Assembly: GCF_000495855.1 (NCBI RefSeq)
Contig: NZ_AWGF01000002.1
Location: 248,001-312,000, forward strand
Reading direction: 5' to 3'
DNA from: Asticcacaulis sp. YBE204
GTDB taxonomy: Bacteria; Pseudomonadota; Alphaproteobacteria; Caulobacterales; Caulobacteraceae
Length of the DNA: 64,000 nt
How positions within the stretch are numbered: position 1 is the stretch's first letter; every line of letters starts with the position of its first letter. The notes below the pieces were generated by a model. The model searched no databases, was not told where the DNA came from, and saw only the letters and a list, made by a program, of their open reading frames with translations. A program made the position numbers and the translations under genes. Positions 29,041-36,999 of the stretch are shown here, in pieces.

Positions 29041-29583
29041 CTACGACAGAACGACGATGACCACCCTGCGGTTCTGCGCCCGGCCCTCAGCGGTATCGTT
29101 ACCGGCCACGGGTTGCTCAGAGCCGTAGGACATGGAGGACATGCGGTTCAAAGCCACGCCCTGACGGTTGAGATACCGCCGCACACTATCGGCACGCTCG
29201 GCTCCCAGTTTGTAATTGACGGCATCGGTCCCAGTGGAGTCCGTATAGCCCTGTATTTCCAGATAGACGTTCTTGTTGTCGGCTTTCAGCCGTGACGCCA
29301 GTTGTGCCAAAGTCTGCTGGCCGGCTTCCGACAGAACTGCCTGCCCGGTATCAAACCTGATCGAGTCGTCGGTCAGGACGACCGAATAGACGAACTTGCC
29401 TTCCGCCAGCTTGCCCGCCGCCGTGGCGCGGGTCAGGGCCTCCTGCGTCGTCCGGTCGAGTCCGTCGATACGGCCATTGGCGGCGGCAATCCGGTCATCC
29501 ACATATTTGTGGCTGGCGCAGGCCGACAAGGCCAGAACCAAAGGCAGCGCGACAATTAATGCGCGGGATTTCAAATGCTTCAT
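29041..29583 (-). CDS. OmpA-family peptidoglycan-associated lipoprotein
   Basis: 180 aa from the ATG at 29583, with AGGAAGG upstream. The signal MKHLKSRALIVALPLVLALS ends in a lipobox LSAC (Cys22). A short coiled-coil-like linker (VDDRIAAANGRIDGLDRTTQ) is followed by an OmpA domain: SIRFDTGQAVLSEAGQQTLA, LEIQGYTDSTGTDAVNYKLG, ERADSVRRYLNRQGV and AEGRAQNRRVVIVV. The D and R that bind diaminopimelate in the family (GYTDSTG and AQNRRV) are present. It tethers the outer membrane to peptidoglycan. Confidence 0.9.
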   Translation of the reverse strand: MKHLKSRALIVALPLVLALSACASHKYVDDRIAAANGRIDGLDRTTQEALTRATAAGKLAEGKFVYSVVLTDDSIRFDTGQAVLSEAGQQTLAQLASRLKADNKNVYLEIQGYTDSTGTDAVNYKLGAERADSVRRYLNRQGVALNRMSSMSYGSEQPVAGNDTAEGRAQNRRVVIVVLS

Positions 29584-29684
29584 CGAAACCTTCCTGTTTC
29601 CGTCCCCGGCCCTGCTGCCAGTTAAGGAGTCAAAATCGTCCGGAAAAAGGCGATTTCCTAAAGGAACGATGAGGCTTCGATCGC

Positions 29685-30074
29685 TTAGGCCCGATCCTGA
29701 GGGGCGTCGGGCCGCGCCTCGGCGACGTGCCACAACACGCCCGCCGGGTCATAAACATAGGCCAGCCGCAGCCCCCAGGCCTGCATTTTTGGCGGCGTCG
29801 GCGCCGGCACCCCGAACCGCCCGACCAGATCGAGGCCTTCGATATGCGCCCACCACGCATCGAGGTCTTCGACCATCAACTGCATCATGAAGTTCTCGGC
29901 CCAGTCCTTCACATAGTAGTTCTGAAGGATGAAGCCGCCCGCCCCGCCACAGGAGAAGATCGCCACCTGACTGTCGAGCGTCTTTTCAAACCCCAGCGCT
30001 TCGTAAAAAGCCTTGCTGAGGGCGAAATCCTTTGCGGGCAGAAACGGCCGCGCGACTATAGAGGACAAGGTCAT
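29685..30074 (-). CDS. VOC superfamily protein
   Basis: 129 aa from the ATG at 30074, with AGGAGA upstream. The glyoxalase/bleomycin-resistance fold appears as two beta-alpha-beta-beta-beta units: RPFLPAKDFALSKAFYEALG, then FMMQLMVEDLDAWWAHIEGL and LAYVYDPAGVLWHVAEA. The C-terminal metal-ligand position is uncertain. Small cytoplasmic protein of unknown substrate. Confidence 0.8.
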   Translation of the reverse strand: MTLSSIVARPFLPAKDFALSKAFYEALGFEKTLDSQVAIFSCGGAGGFILQNYYVKDWAENFMMQLMVEDLDAWWAHIEGLDLVGRFGVPAPTPPKMQAWGLRLAYVYDPAGVLWHVAEARPDAPQDRA

Positions 30075-30163
30075 GGCATATCTCCTGAACCGGCCCACCC
30101 TACGATAAACGCCGCCGGCGCGAAAGGCACCGACGGCGTTCAGGGTCTCACTCGGAAGGACGC

Positions 30164-31999
30164 TTAGTCGACCTTGACGCGCTTCTTGCGGAACGACGGG
30201 TTCAGTTCCTTCTTGCGCAGACGGATCGACTTCGGCGTCACTTCGACCAGCTCATCGTCTTCGATATAGGCGATGGCCTGTTCCAGAGTCGGACGGCGCG
30301 GCGGCGTCAGGCGGATGGCTTCGTCGGTGCCCGAAGCGCGGATGTTGGTCAGCTGCTTCGTCTTCATCGGGTTGACGTCGAGGTCGTCGGTACGCGAATT
30401 TTCGCCGATGATCATACCCATATAGGTCTTTTCACCGCCGCCCACGAACATGGTGCCGCGCTCTTCCAGCTTCCACAGGGCGAAAGCCGAGGTCTCGCCG
30501 TCGCCGTTCGAGATCAGCACGCCCTTACGGTTCTGGTCGATCAGGCCCTTATAGCCTTCGTAGTGCGAGAAGACGCGGTTCAGAACGCCCGAGCCGCGCG
30601 TGTCGGTCAGGAACTCGCCCTGATAACCGATCAGCGAACGCGACGGCGACTTCAGCGTGATACGCGTCTTGCCGGCGCCCGACGGGCCCATGTCCTTCAG
30701 TTCGGCTTTACGGGCCGACAGCTTTTCGATGACGACGCCGGTATATTCTTCGTCCACGTCGATCAGGACGTCTTCGATGGGCTCCAGACGCTCGCCGGTT
30801 TCCGGGTCGTTCTTGAACACCACGCGCGGACGCGAAATGGCGACTTCGAAGCCTTCGCGGCGCATGTTTTCGATCAGCACGCCCAGTTGCAGTTCACCGC
30901 GACCGGCGACTTCGAAGGCGTCCTTCTCGTCGGTTTCGGTGACGCGGATGGCGACGTTCGATTCGGCTTCGCGCAGCAGACGCTCACGGATAACGCGCGA
31001 CTGCACCTTGGTGCCTTCCTTGCCCGCCAGCGGCGAGTCGTTGACCGAAACGGTCATCGAGATGGTCGGCGGGTCGATCGGCTGCGCGGGCAGCGCGTCG
31101 GTCAGGCTCATGTCGCACAAGGTGTCGGCGACGGTCGCCTTCGACAGACCGGCGATGGCGCAGATGTCACCGGCTTCGGTGCCTTCGTCGACCGGCTGGC
31201 GCTTGAGGCCGCGGAAGGCCAGCACCTTGGTGATGCGGCCGCGCTCGATTTCGACGCCGTCACGGTTCAGCGCCTTGATGGCCAGACCGGCAACCGCCTT
31301 ACCCGAATTGACGCGACCCGTCAGGATGCGGCCCAGGAACGGATCGGATTCGATCAGAACGGCCAGCATCTGGAAGGGCTCGTTGACGTTCTCGATGACC
31401 TTGGGGGCCGGAACGTGGTCGACGATCAGGTCGAACAGCGGGCCGAGGTTGTCGGACGGCGTGTTGAGGTCCATCGTCGCCCAGCCGTTCTTGCCCGACG
31501 CATAGATGTGCGGGAAGTCGAGCTGGTCTTCGGTCGCGCCCATGGCGGCGAACAGGTCGAAGGCTTCGTTGTGGACGCGGTCCGGATCGGCGTGCGGGCG
31601 GTCGACCTTGTTGATGCACAGGATCGGACGCAGGCCCAGCTTCAGCGCCTTGCCCAGCACGAACTTGGTCTGCGGCATGACGCCTTCTTCGGCGTCGATC
31701 AGGATGACGCAGCCGTCCACCATGCCGAGGATACGCTCGACTTCACCGCCGAAGTCGGCGTGGCCCGGGGTGTCGATGATGTTGATGCGGGTTTCGCCGG
31801 CCTTGCCGTCCCACAGGACGGAGGTACATTTGGCGAGAATGGTGATGCCGCGCTCGCGCTCCTGGTCGTTGGAGTCCATGGCGCGTTCGACGGTGGCCTC
31901 GTTGGCGCGGAAGACGCCGGACTGCGCCAGAAGGGCGTCAACGAGCGTGGTCTTGCCGTGGTCAACGTGAGCGATGATGGCGATATTACGAAGGTTCAT
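30164..31999 (-). CDS. typA: Ribosome-associated GTPase TypA/BipA
   Basis: 611 aa. GTPase motifs: G1 AHVDHGKTTLVDAL, the switch region ERERGITILAKCTSV, G3 DTPGHADFGGEVER and G4 NKVDRPHAD. Domains II and III (EF-G-like) and the TypA-specific C-terminal domain (GEFLTDTRGSGVLNRVFSHY, GMIIGENSRTDDLDVNPMKT) follow. It acts in 50S assembly and stress-conditional translation. Full length. The upstream region has a palindromic repeat and then the AT-rich accessory operon. Confidence 0.96.
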   Translation of the reverse strand: MNLRNIAIIAHVDHGKTTLVDALLAQSGVFRANEATVERAMDSNDQERERGITILAKCTSVLWDGKAGETRINIIDTPGHADFGGEVERILGMVDGCVILIDAEEGVMPQTKFVLGKALKLGLRPILCINKVDRPHADPDRVHNEAFDLFAAMGATEDQLDFPHIYASGKNGWATMDLNTPSDNLGPLFDLIVDHVPAPKVIENVNEPFQMLAVLIESDPFLGRILTGRVNSGKAVAGLAIKALNRDGVEIERGRITKVLAFRGLKRQPVDEGTEAGDICAIAGLSKATVADTLCDMSLTDALPAQPIDPPTISMTVSVNDSPLAGKEGTKVQSRVIRERLLREAESNVAIRVTETDEKDAFEVAGRGELQLGVLIENMRREGFEVAISRPRVVFKNDPETGERLEPIEDVLIDVDEEYTGVVIEKLSARKAELKDMGPSGAGKTRITLKSPSRSLIGYQGEFLTDTRGSGVLNRVFSHYEGYKGLIDQNRKGVLISNGDGETSAFALWKLEERGTMFVGGGEKTYMGMIIGENSRTDDLDVNPMKTKQLTNIRASGTDEAIRLTPPRRPTLEQAIAYIEDDELVEVTPKSIRLRKKELNPSFRKKRVKVD

Positions 32000-32015
32000 G
32001 TAATGCTCTGGTTAA

Positions 32016-32068
32016 TCCCCTCGCCCCTGCGGGGAGAGGGTGGTCCGAAGGACCGGGTGAGGGGGCCT
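32016..32068. repeat. Palindromic interspersed element, short form (family 2)
   Basis: CCCCTCGCCCCTGCGGGGAG and the following GAGGGTGGTCCGAAGGACC, then GGGTGAGGGGGCC. It contains two small hairpins (CCCCTGCGGGG and GGTCCGAAGGACC) and corresponds to the left half of the element at 34684-34792. Confidence 0.75.
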
Positions 32069-32350
32069 CTTTTCCACACGCACCCGACCTTAAAACCTTA
32101 AGAGCCCCGGAATACGCGCCGCCAAAACAAAAGCCCCTCGCAAGTGTGTGGGAGAGGCCAAAGTGTTCGGCGTGTTGGATTTGGCGCGCTCTATAACCGA
32201 ATCTACGTCAAAGCACCACCCCCTCGCCCCGATTATTTTCGCGGGTGCGAAGGGGTAAAATTCATAGGAAAAAAGAAGTTAAATTTATAGTTGTGTAGCA
32301 ATCCTGCTTAAATTATCAATTATATATACGAATTAAAAAATCGGTGCCCA
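32069..32350. other. Transition from GC-rich chromosome to AT-rich accessory DNA
   Basis: No gene seen. It holds an imperfect GC-rich hairpin (CCCCTCGCCCCG with CGCGGGTGCGAAGGGG, about 32220-32256), probably a decayed repeat. From about 32,260 it turns abruptly AT-rich, which continues through the next two genes. The AT-rich part presumably carries the promoter of the DUF262 gene. Confidence 0.5.
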
Positions 32351-33577
32351 ATGTCTGATATAATTACTGAAGATTCAGAACACTTTATCGAGGACGTAGC
32401 CTTCGATGAGGATATCGTTATAGAAACACAAGACCCCATGGAAGATGAGGGCGAGACAACTGTCACTGGAGAAGATTTTTCACAATTAATTATAGCTCCG
32501 TCAGATTGGACAGTTCAAACTCTTCACTCTCAGATCGGAAAGCAAATTGATTTAGACCCTGAGTTTCAGCGAAGAAACGTTTGGAACAGCAAATCGAAAT
32601 CTATATTCATAGAATCTTTATTGCTAGGAATTCCGATACCTCAAATATTACTTTCTTCAAAACCAAACCAAAAAAATAACTTCGTCGTCTTAGATGGAAA
32701 ACAGCGCTTGCTTACCATTAAAGAATTTATAGACGGAAAACTTCCAAATGGAAGGATATTTAAATTAAGAAATTTGCGCGTTTTAAAAGACATAGAAGGA
32801 AAAAGTTGGAAAGATTTAGAAGATGATTCTGAATGGTCTTACCGATTATTGAATGAAACCATACGAACTGCCGTTATTAGAGGCTGGAAAGACGAACGAG
32901 TGCTCTATGAGATATTTTATAGATTGAATTCTGGATCTGTAAAACTTTCTCCAATGGAATTAAGAATGTCTCTACACCCAGGTGAATTCTTAAAATTCAT
33001 TATAAAATGGACTGAAAAGCCAAAAAATCTACATAAAATTTTAGGCAAAAAGGCCTCCGACCCAAGAATGGCAGACGTGGAATTAGCCGTTCGATTTTTA
33101 GCCTTTAATATGTTTGATGGGGCTTATAGGGGCGACCTCAAAGCCTTTCTGGATGAGACCTGCATTGATTTTAACTCTAAATTTTCAGACAAAACGTTTT
33201 CAACTGCGGTGGAAACCGCGTTAGAATCTATGGAAGGTGCGATTGCCGTAGGAATTGAAGAGTTTGGCTTGAAAAAATTCTGCCGCAAAATTGTTGATGG
33301 AAATTTTGAAACTCGATTTAATAGAGCCATCTTTGATGTTCTTGTTGGGTCTATGCAAAATTCCGGCATCCGAAAGTTTGCTAAAGATCACCCCGGAGAA
33401 CTTCTACGCGTCTTCACAGAAGTTTCATCTGATAACGATTTTACACGCGCCGTTGAAACCACCACTAAATCCACAAGCGCTACACATCTCAGATTTGAGC
33501 GATGGTATAAAGCCGTAGGACAATTAACTGGCATTCAATTGAATATACCGGATACGCAAAATGAAAGCGCCAACTGA
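32351..33577 (+). CDS. DUF262 domain protein (ParB-like/GmrS-like)
   Basis: 408 aa. After an acidic N-terminus (about 1-45) the DUF262 core appears: LDPEFQRRNVW at 68-78, IESLLLGIPIPQILLS at 87-102 and the hallmark DGKQRLLTI at 115-123. DYNs follow in the family; here FYRLNSGSVKLSPMELR is clear. DUF262 is a ParB/sulfiredoxin-related nucleotide-binding or nuclease fold found in GmrS-type and other defence proteins. I see no DUF1524 HNH motif in the C-terminal part. It overlaps the HEPN gene by 17 bases. Strongly AT-rich, unlike the host: horizontally acquired. Confidence 0.85.
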   Translation: MSDIITEDSEHFIEDVAFDEDIVIETQDPMEDEGETTVTGEDFSQLIIAPSDWTVQTLHSQIGKQIDLDPEFQRRNVWNSKSKSIFIESLLLGIPIPQILLSSKPNQKNNFVVLDGKQRLLTIKEFIDGKLPNGRIFKLRNLRVLKDIEGKSWKDLEDDSEWSYRLLNETIRTAVIRGWKDERVLYEIFYRLNSGSVKLSPMELRMSLHPGEFLKFIIKWTEKPKNLHKILGKKASDPRMADVELAVRFLAFNMFDGAYRGDLKAFLDETCIDFNSKFSDKTFSTAVETALESMEGAIAVGIEEFGLKKFCRKIVDGNFETRFNRAIFDVLVGSMQNSGIRKFAKDHPGELLRVFTEVSSDNDFTRAVETTTKSTSATHLRFERWYKAVGQLTGIQLNIPDTQNESAN

Positions 33578-34193
33578 TGCCTATAAAAATTTAATTTCTA
33601 CACTAACTCAAATAAAACCCATTTTATATAAAGTTCCTGATACATCATGCAATACAAAGATACATCACTTAAAAGTTCAATCATACATACTACTTACCCA
33701 TGCCGCCTTTGAAGAATATCTTGAAAGATTAAGCAAAGACATATCCACAAAGGCAATAGAATTATACAACAGAGAGAGCATTATATCTAAGGCACTTGTG
33801 AGCATGACAGCCTATGAAACAATTGCTCAACTTGAGGAAAACAACGCTAGAAAGAAAATTTCTTCAGATGTAGCATCAAATTTTTCCACTTTTGCCAATT
33901 TGGCCAAGGTAAATTTACATAAGCAAATTGAAAAAAATCATGGTGTCAGAAAAGAAAATCAAAGATCATTGCTGGTCCCTATAGGAATAGAGCCTGATGA
34001 TATCGATCCACTTACATCAAATGCGCTAGATGCTTACGGAGTTAAGCGAGGAGATATAGCGCATAAAGTTATTATAACAAGAAAAGAAACAAAGAGTTCA
34101 ATAATAGGCGAAATAAAAATAATAAAAGATGGTTTAATAGAGTTTGATAAAGCTGCTTGCAAAGCTTTATCAATCGGCATGAAAAAAATGTAA
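33561..34193 (+). CDS. HEPN-domain protein (MAE_28990-like)
   Basis: 210 aa, predominantly helical. An early helix HAAFEEYLERLSKDI (47-61) and the late motif R163-GDIA-H168 in VKRGDIAHKV give the Rx4-6H signature of HEPN ribonucleases, here Rx4H. The layout matches the MAE_28990/RiboL-PSP-type HEPN group. The start lies inside the end of the DUF262 gene (17-base overlap), so the two products are made together. Inference: the HEPN protein is the RNase effector and the DUF262 protein its sensor or switch. Same AT-rich composition as its partner. Confidence 0.8.
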   Translation: MKAPTDAYKNLISTLTQIKPILYKVPDTSCNTKIHHLKVQSYILLTHAAFEEYLERLSKDISTKAIELYNRESIISKALVSMTAYETIAQLEENNARKKISSDVASNFSTFANLAKVNLHKQIEKNHGVRKENQRSLLVPIGIEPDDIDPLTSNALDAYGVKRGDIAHKVIITRKETKSSIIGEIKIIKDGLIEFDKAACKALSIGMKKM

Positions 34194-34327
34194 CTTATCC
34201 CTCCCCGTCCGGCGCGCCTATCCTGTGCCCATGTCACAGTACCCGCGCACATCGGAGAGGCTGACGCCGGAGGAACGGCGGGCGCGCTTGCGCGCCTTTG
34301 CCGACCGCATTCTGATGTAAGTCGAGC
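34194..34327 (+). repeat. 134-bp direct repeat, copy 1 with truncated reading frame
   Basis: Nearly identical to 34805-34940. It begins immediately after the HEPN stop and includes a start region and 29 codons (34231-34320: MSQYPRTSERLTPEERRARL then RAFADRILM) of the gene at 34844. It stops at TAA where the intact copy has TGC. Similarity ends at GTCGAGC. Confidence 0.9.
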
Positions 34328-34381
34328 TATCCACCTAGCCGTCGTTGCCAGCCAGCACCGAATTGGGTACATTTTATACCC

Positions 34382-34671
34382 ATGAAGCCGTCCGACGCCC
34401 TAGCCTATATCGTGGAGATATCCGAAGCCTGACACAGCGCTTTCGGTTGCTGAACCCGCGTGTGTTCGGCTCGGTGCTGAAAGGCACGGACACCGAGGCC
34501 AGCGATCTCGATTTGCTGGTCGATGCACCCTCGGGAACGTCCCTGTTCGATATCGCCGGTTTACAGGTCGAGCTTGAGGAGCGGCTGGGGGTGCGGGTTC
34601 AGGTGCTCACACCGCAAGACCTGCCGGTCAGCTTCCGCGATCAGGTCGTGCGCGAAGCCGCCGCTGTTTAA
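34382..34671 (+). pseudogene. Frameshifted MNT-type nucleotidyltransferase
   Basis: The start MKPSDALAY (ATG 34382) is in one frame and the rest, RGDIRSLTQRFRLLNPRVFG and onward, in another. Together they reconstruct the usual N-terminus of minimal nucleotidyltransferases. The break looks like two extra bases at TATATC near 34406-34411. The active-site pattern survives: GSVLKGTDTEASDLDLLVD, with GS and DxD, then FDIAGLQVELEERLGVRVQV and LTPQDLPVSFRDQV. MNT proteins usually pair with a HEPN toxin (HepT) and AMPylate it; no HepT gene follows. A TTG start at 34345 would give an uninterrupted 108-aa form with an atypical N-terminus. Confidence 0.65.
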
Positions 34672-34683
34672 CTTACTGCCCTT

Positions 34684-34792
34684 CCCCTCGCCCCTGTGGG
34701 GAGAGGGTGGCGCGAAGCGCCGGGTGAGGGGGAAGTTACACGCTCGGAGCCAGCCCCCTCACCCTAACCCTCTCCCCATAGGGGCGAGGGGA
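34684..34792. repeat. Palindromic interspersed element, full form (family 2)
   Basis: CCCCTCGCCCCTGTGGGGAG at the left and CCCATAGGGGCGAGGGG at the right form inverted ends. Inside are GGCGCGAAGCGCC and the opposed GGTGAGGGGG / CCCCCTCACC. Intergenic, no coding capacity. Confidence 0.85.
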
Positions 34793-34804
34793 TTTAGAGG
34801 CGAA

Positions 34805-34940
34805 CTTATCCCCTCCCCCGTCCGGGGCGCCTATCCTGTTCCTATGTCACAGGACCCGCGCACATCGGAGAGGCTGACGCCGGAGGAACGGCGGGCGCGG
34901 TTGCGCGCCTTTGCCGACCGCATCCTGATGTGCGTCGAGC
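34805..34940 (+). repeat. 134-bp direct repeat, copy 2 (intact gene 5' end)
   Basis: Matches 34194-34327 with scattered substitutions and small indels. It covers the upstream region, start codon and first ~30 codons of the gene at 34844. Confidence 0.9.
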
Positions 34941-35491
34941 AGATGGACGATCCCGAAGACATGGTCGAGGCCGAGCGCGCCATGCGCTTCGGCGCGCTGG
35001 TCGAGCGGGTTTATTCGCGCTGTGATGCCGCCGACGTGCTGCGCGACAAACAGGCGGCGACCAAGATCGTCCATCGCGTCGAACTAGTCAATAAATCCGA
35101 GTGGGAACAGAGCCTTATCGGCAAGGGCAAGCTGTCGGGACCGACCTTGCCCGCTCCGGCCGTGCCCGTCGCGCCGCCTGTGGCGCGGGTTGTGGGTTTG
35201 CCGGTAGCGCCGAAGCTGGCCAAGCTGGAAACCAAGCGCGCGCCCGCTTCTGCGACGATGCCGGTGGCGACGGCGAAAACTGACGGCGGCAAAGACCCGT
35301 GGCGGCATGTGCTCGACCGGTTGAAGACCGAGTTGCGCTATCATCCCGACATCGACGAAGACGGCGAACTGAGCCGGGAACTCGATGATCTGGCGGATGA
35401 TTTCGCGGACGATCCCTATCCGGATGATCCCTGGTACGATGAGGACGGGACGCCGATGGCTGATCCGAGGCGGAAACCGGGACCGTCCTGA
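34844..35491 (+). CDS. Hypothetical protein with acidic C-terminus
   Basis: 215 aa from the ATG at 34844. An N-terminal helical part (TSERLTPEERRARLRAFADR, EDMVEAERAMRFGALVERVY, DVLRDKQAATKIVHRVEL) is followed by a Pro/Ala-rich linker and an acidic segment (ELDDLADDFADDPYPDDPWY). No enzymatic motif. It resembles small regulatory or DNA-associated proteins around alphaproteobacterial genomes but I cannot name it. The upstream, partly duplicated copy shows this locus has been rearranged. Confidence 0.7.
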   Translation: MSQDPRTSERLTPEERRARLRAFADRILMCVEQMDDPEDMVEAERAMRFGALVERVYSRCDAADVLRDKQAATKIVHRVELVNKSEWEQSLIGKGKLSGPTLPAPAVPVAPPVARVVGLPVAPKLAKLETKRAPASATMPVATAKTDGGKDPWRHVLDRLKTELRYHPDIDEDGELSRELDDLADDFADDPYPDDPWYDEDGTPMADPRRKPGPS

Positions 35492-35507
35492 GTGTGGGGA
35501 CACAGTT

Positions 35508-35602
35508 CCCTCACCCCGACCCTCTCCCTCAGGGAGAGGGAGAAGAAAGATTGCCCCCTCACCCGGCGCTTCGCGCCACCCTCTCCCCATAGGGGCGAGG
35601 GG
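35508..35602. repeat. Palindromic interspersed element (family 2)
   Basis: CCCTCACCCCGACCCTCTCC, the hairpin CTCCCTCAGGGAG, CCCGGCGCTTCGCGCC and CTCTCCCCATAGGGGCGAGG. Same building blocks as the element at 34684-34792 but in rearranged order and orientation. Confidence 0.8.
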
Positions 35603-35727
35603 AAGGCGGGAGTCTATGGCGGAGATTTCCTCTATAGACCAAAGTCGCAGGGATAAAGGCTTGACCGGGCGACGGCTGAGGCGGCATTTGTCGTATAAAA
35701 ACGACAACAATGCTTCAGGGGGCTTTC

Positions 35728-36999
35728 ATGGCTTTTTCATCGGTTTTCAATCGCTCGCTCTTTGCCGGGACGGCGCTGGTGTGCGCTCTGGCTCTCCCGG
35801 CGCACGCCAAAACCTTCGTTTTCGGCAGCGACGCCAAGCCGACGGCCTCCGCCGTGGTCGGCAATGCAGTCTATGACCCGGCCGCCGGGTTCGGCGTCGA
35901 GGGCACCGCGCCGCTGTTGCAAAAGCAGAGCGCCAACGGGGCCTTCTACTATTCGGTCGACGTGCCGGAGGGCAATTACAAGGTCACGGTCACCTTCGGC
36001 GGCGATCAGGCGTCGGAGACCACCGTCAAGGCCGAGCTGCGCCGCCTGATGCTGGAGCGCGTCAAGGTGCCCGCCAAGGGCTCGGTGACGAAGACCTTCA
36101 TCGTCAATGTCCGCACGCCGGTCTATCCGGGTGGTAAGGTGAAGCTCAAGGTGCCGCGCGAGGTCGAGACCGAAGCCCGCGCTTGGGATGCGCGCCTGAC
36201 GCTGGAGTTCAACGGCACCCCTGCCGTGCGCGCGATCACGGTCGAGCCGGTCACCGTGCCGACACTTTATGTGCTGGGGGATTCGACGGTCTGCGATCAG
36301 TCGGGCGAGCCCTATGCCTCGTGGGGGCAGATGCTGCCGCGCTTTTTCAAGCCGACCGTGGCCGTCGCCAATCACGGTGAGTCGGGGGAATCGACCTTCT
36401 CATCGAAGGGCGCCAACCGCTTCGACAAGATCATCTCGCTGATCAAACCTGGCGACTATTTCATCGTGCAGTTCGGCCACAACGACCAGAAGTCGAAGGA
36501 CGCCGACGCCGAGCCAAAGTACAAGGCGATCCTCATCGACTGGGCGACGCAGGTGAAGGCCAGGGGCGGCACCGCCGTGATCGTCTCGCCGATGCACCGC
36601 AACCGCTTCGAGGGCGGTAAGGTGACCGAGACGCTGGGCAATTATCCGCAACTGGCCAAGGAGGCCGCGGCGGAATCAGGCGCGATCTTCATCGATCTGC
36701 ACGACAAGAGCCGGGTGCTGTACGAGACGCTGGGGCCGAAGGCGGCCATGGCGCTGTTCATGCACAACGAGGATTATTCCAAGAAAGACGGCACCCACCA
36801 CGGGCCTTACGGGGCCTACGAACTGGCCAAGATCGTGGCGCAAGGGTTGCGCGAGGCCAAGGCTCCGGTCGCCAGCGAGATCGTCGCCGATCTGCCGGGT
36901 TACGATCCGTCGAAGCCTTTGCTGGAGAAAGACTTCAAGGTGCCGCCGAGCGCCGCCTTCACCACCGAACGGCCACTGGGGGTCAATCAGGAACAGTAG
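35728..36999 (+). CDS. Secreted SGNH/GDSL rhamnogalacturonan acetylesterase-like protein
   Basis: 423 aa from the ATG at 35728 (CAGGGGGC upstream). The signal peptide MAFSSVFNRSLFAGTALVCALALPAHA is followed by an N-terminal beta-sandwich (FGSDAKPTASAVVGNAVYDP, about 30-175). The CE12-type SGNH domain has block I LYVLGDSTVCDQ, block II NHGESGES, block III GHNDQ and block V KKDGTHHGPYGAYELA with the catalytic Asp and His. It removes acetyl groups from pectic polysaccharides. Its stop abuts the convergent S9 peptidase stop. Confidence 0.9.
   Translation: MAFSSVFNRSLFAGTALVCALALPAHAKTFVFGSDAKPTASAVVGNAVYDPAAGFGVEGTAPLLQKQSANGAFYYSVDVPEGNYKVTVTFGGDQASETTVKAELRRLMLERVKVPAKGSVTKTFIVNVRTPVYPGGKVKLKVPREVETEARAWDARLTLEFNGTPAVRAITVEPVTVPTLYVLGDSTVCDQSGEPYASWGQMLPRFFKPTVAVANHGESGESTFSSKGANRFDKIISLIKPGDYFIVQFGHNDQKSKDADAEPKYKAILIDWATQVKARGGTAVIVSPMHRNRFEGGKVTETLGNYPQLAKEAAAESGAIFIDLHDKSRVLYETLGPKAAMALFMHNEDYSKKDGTHHGPYGAYELAKIVAQGLREAKAPVASEIVADLPGYDPSKPLLEKDFKVPPSAAFTTERPLGVNQEQ

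Noticed and set aside
30563-32101. 512-codon plus-strand frame antisense to typA
   Set aside because: typA is unambiguous on the other strand; the antisense product has no recognisable motif.
34345-34671. Treating the MNT frame with TTG start as an intact gene
   Set aside because: The typical N-terminus MKPSDALA is encoded in another frame just upstream of the conserved part, so a frameshift is the simpler reading; kept as pseudogene with this alternative noted.
34523-34843. N-terminal extension of the 34844 gene through the palindromic element
   Set aside because: It reads through the end of the MNT gene in another frame and then the repeat; the duplicated copy also begins at the same ATG.
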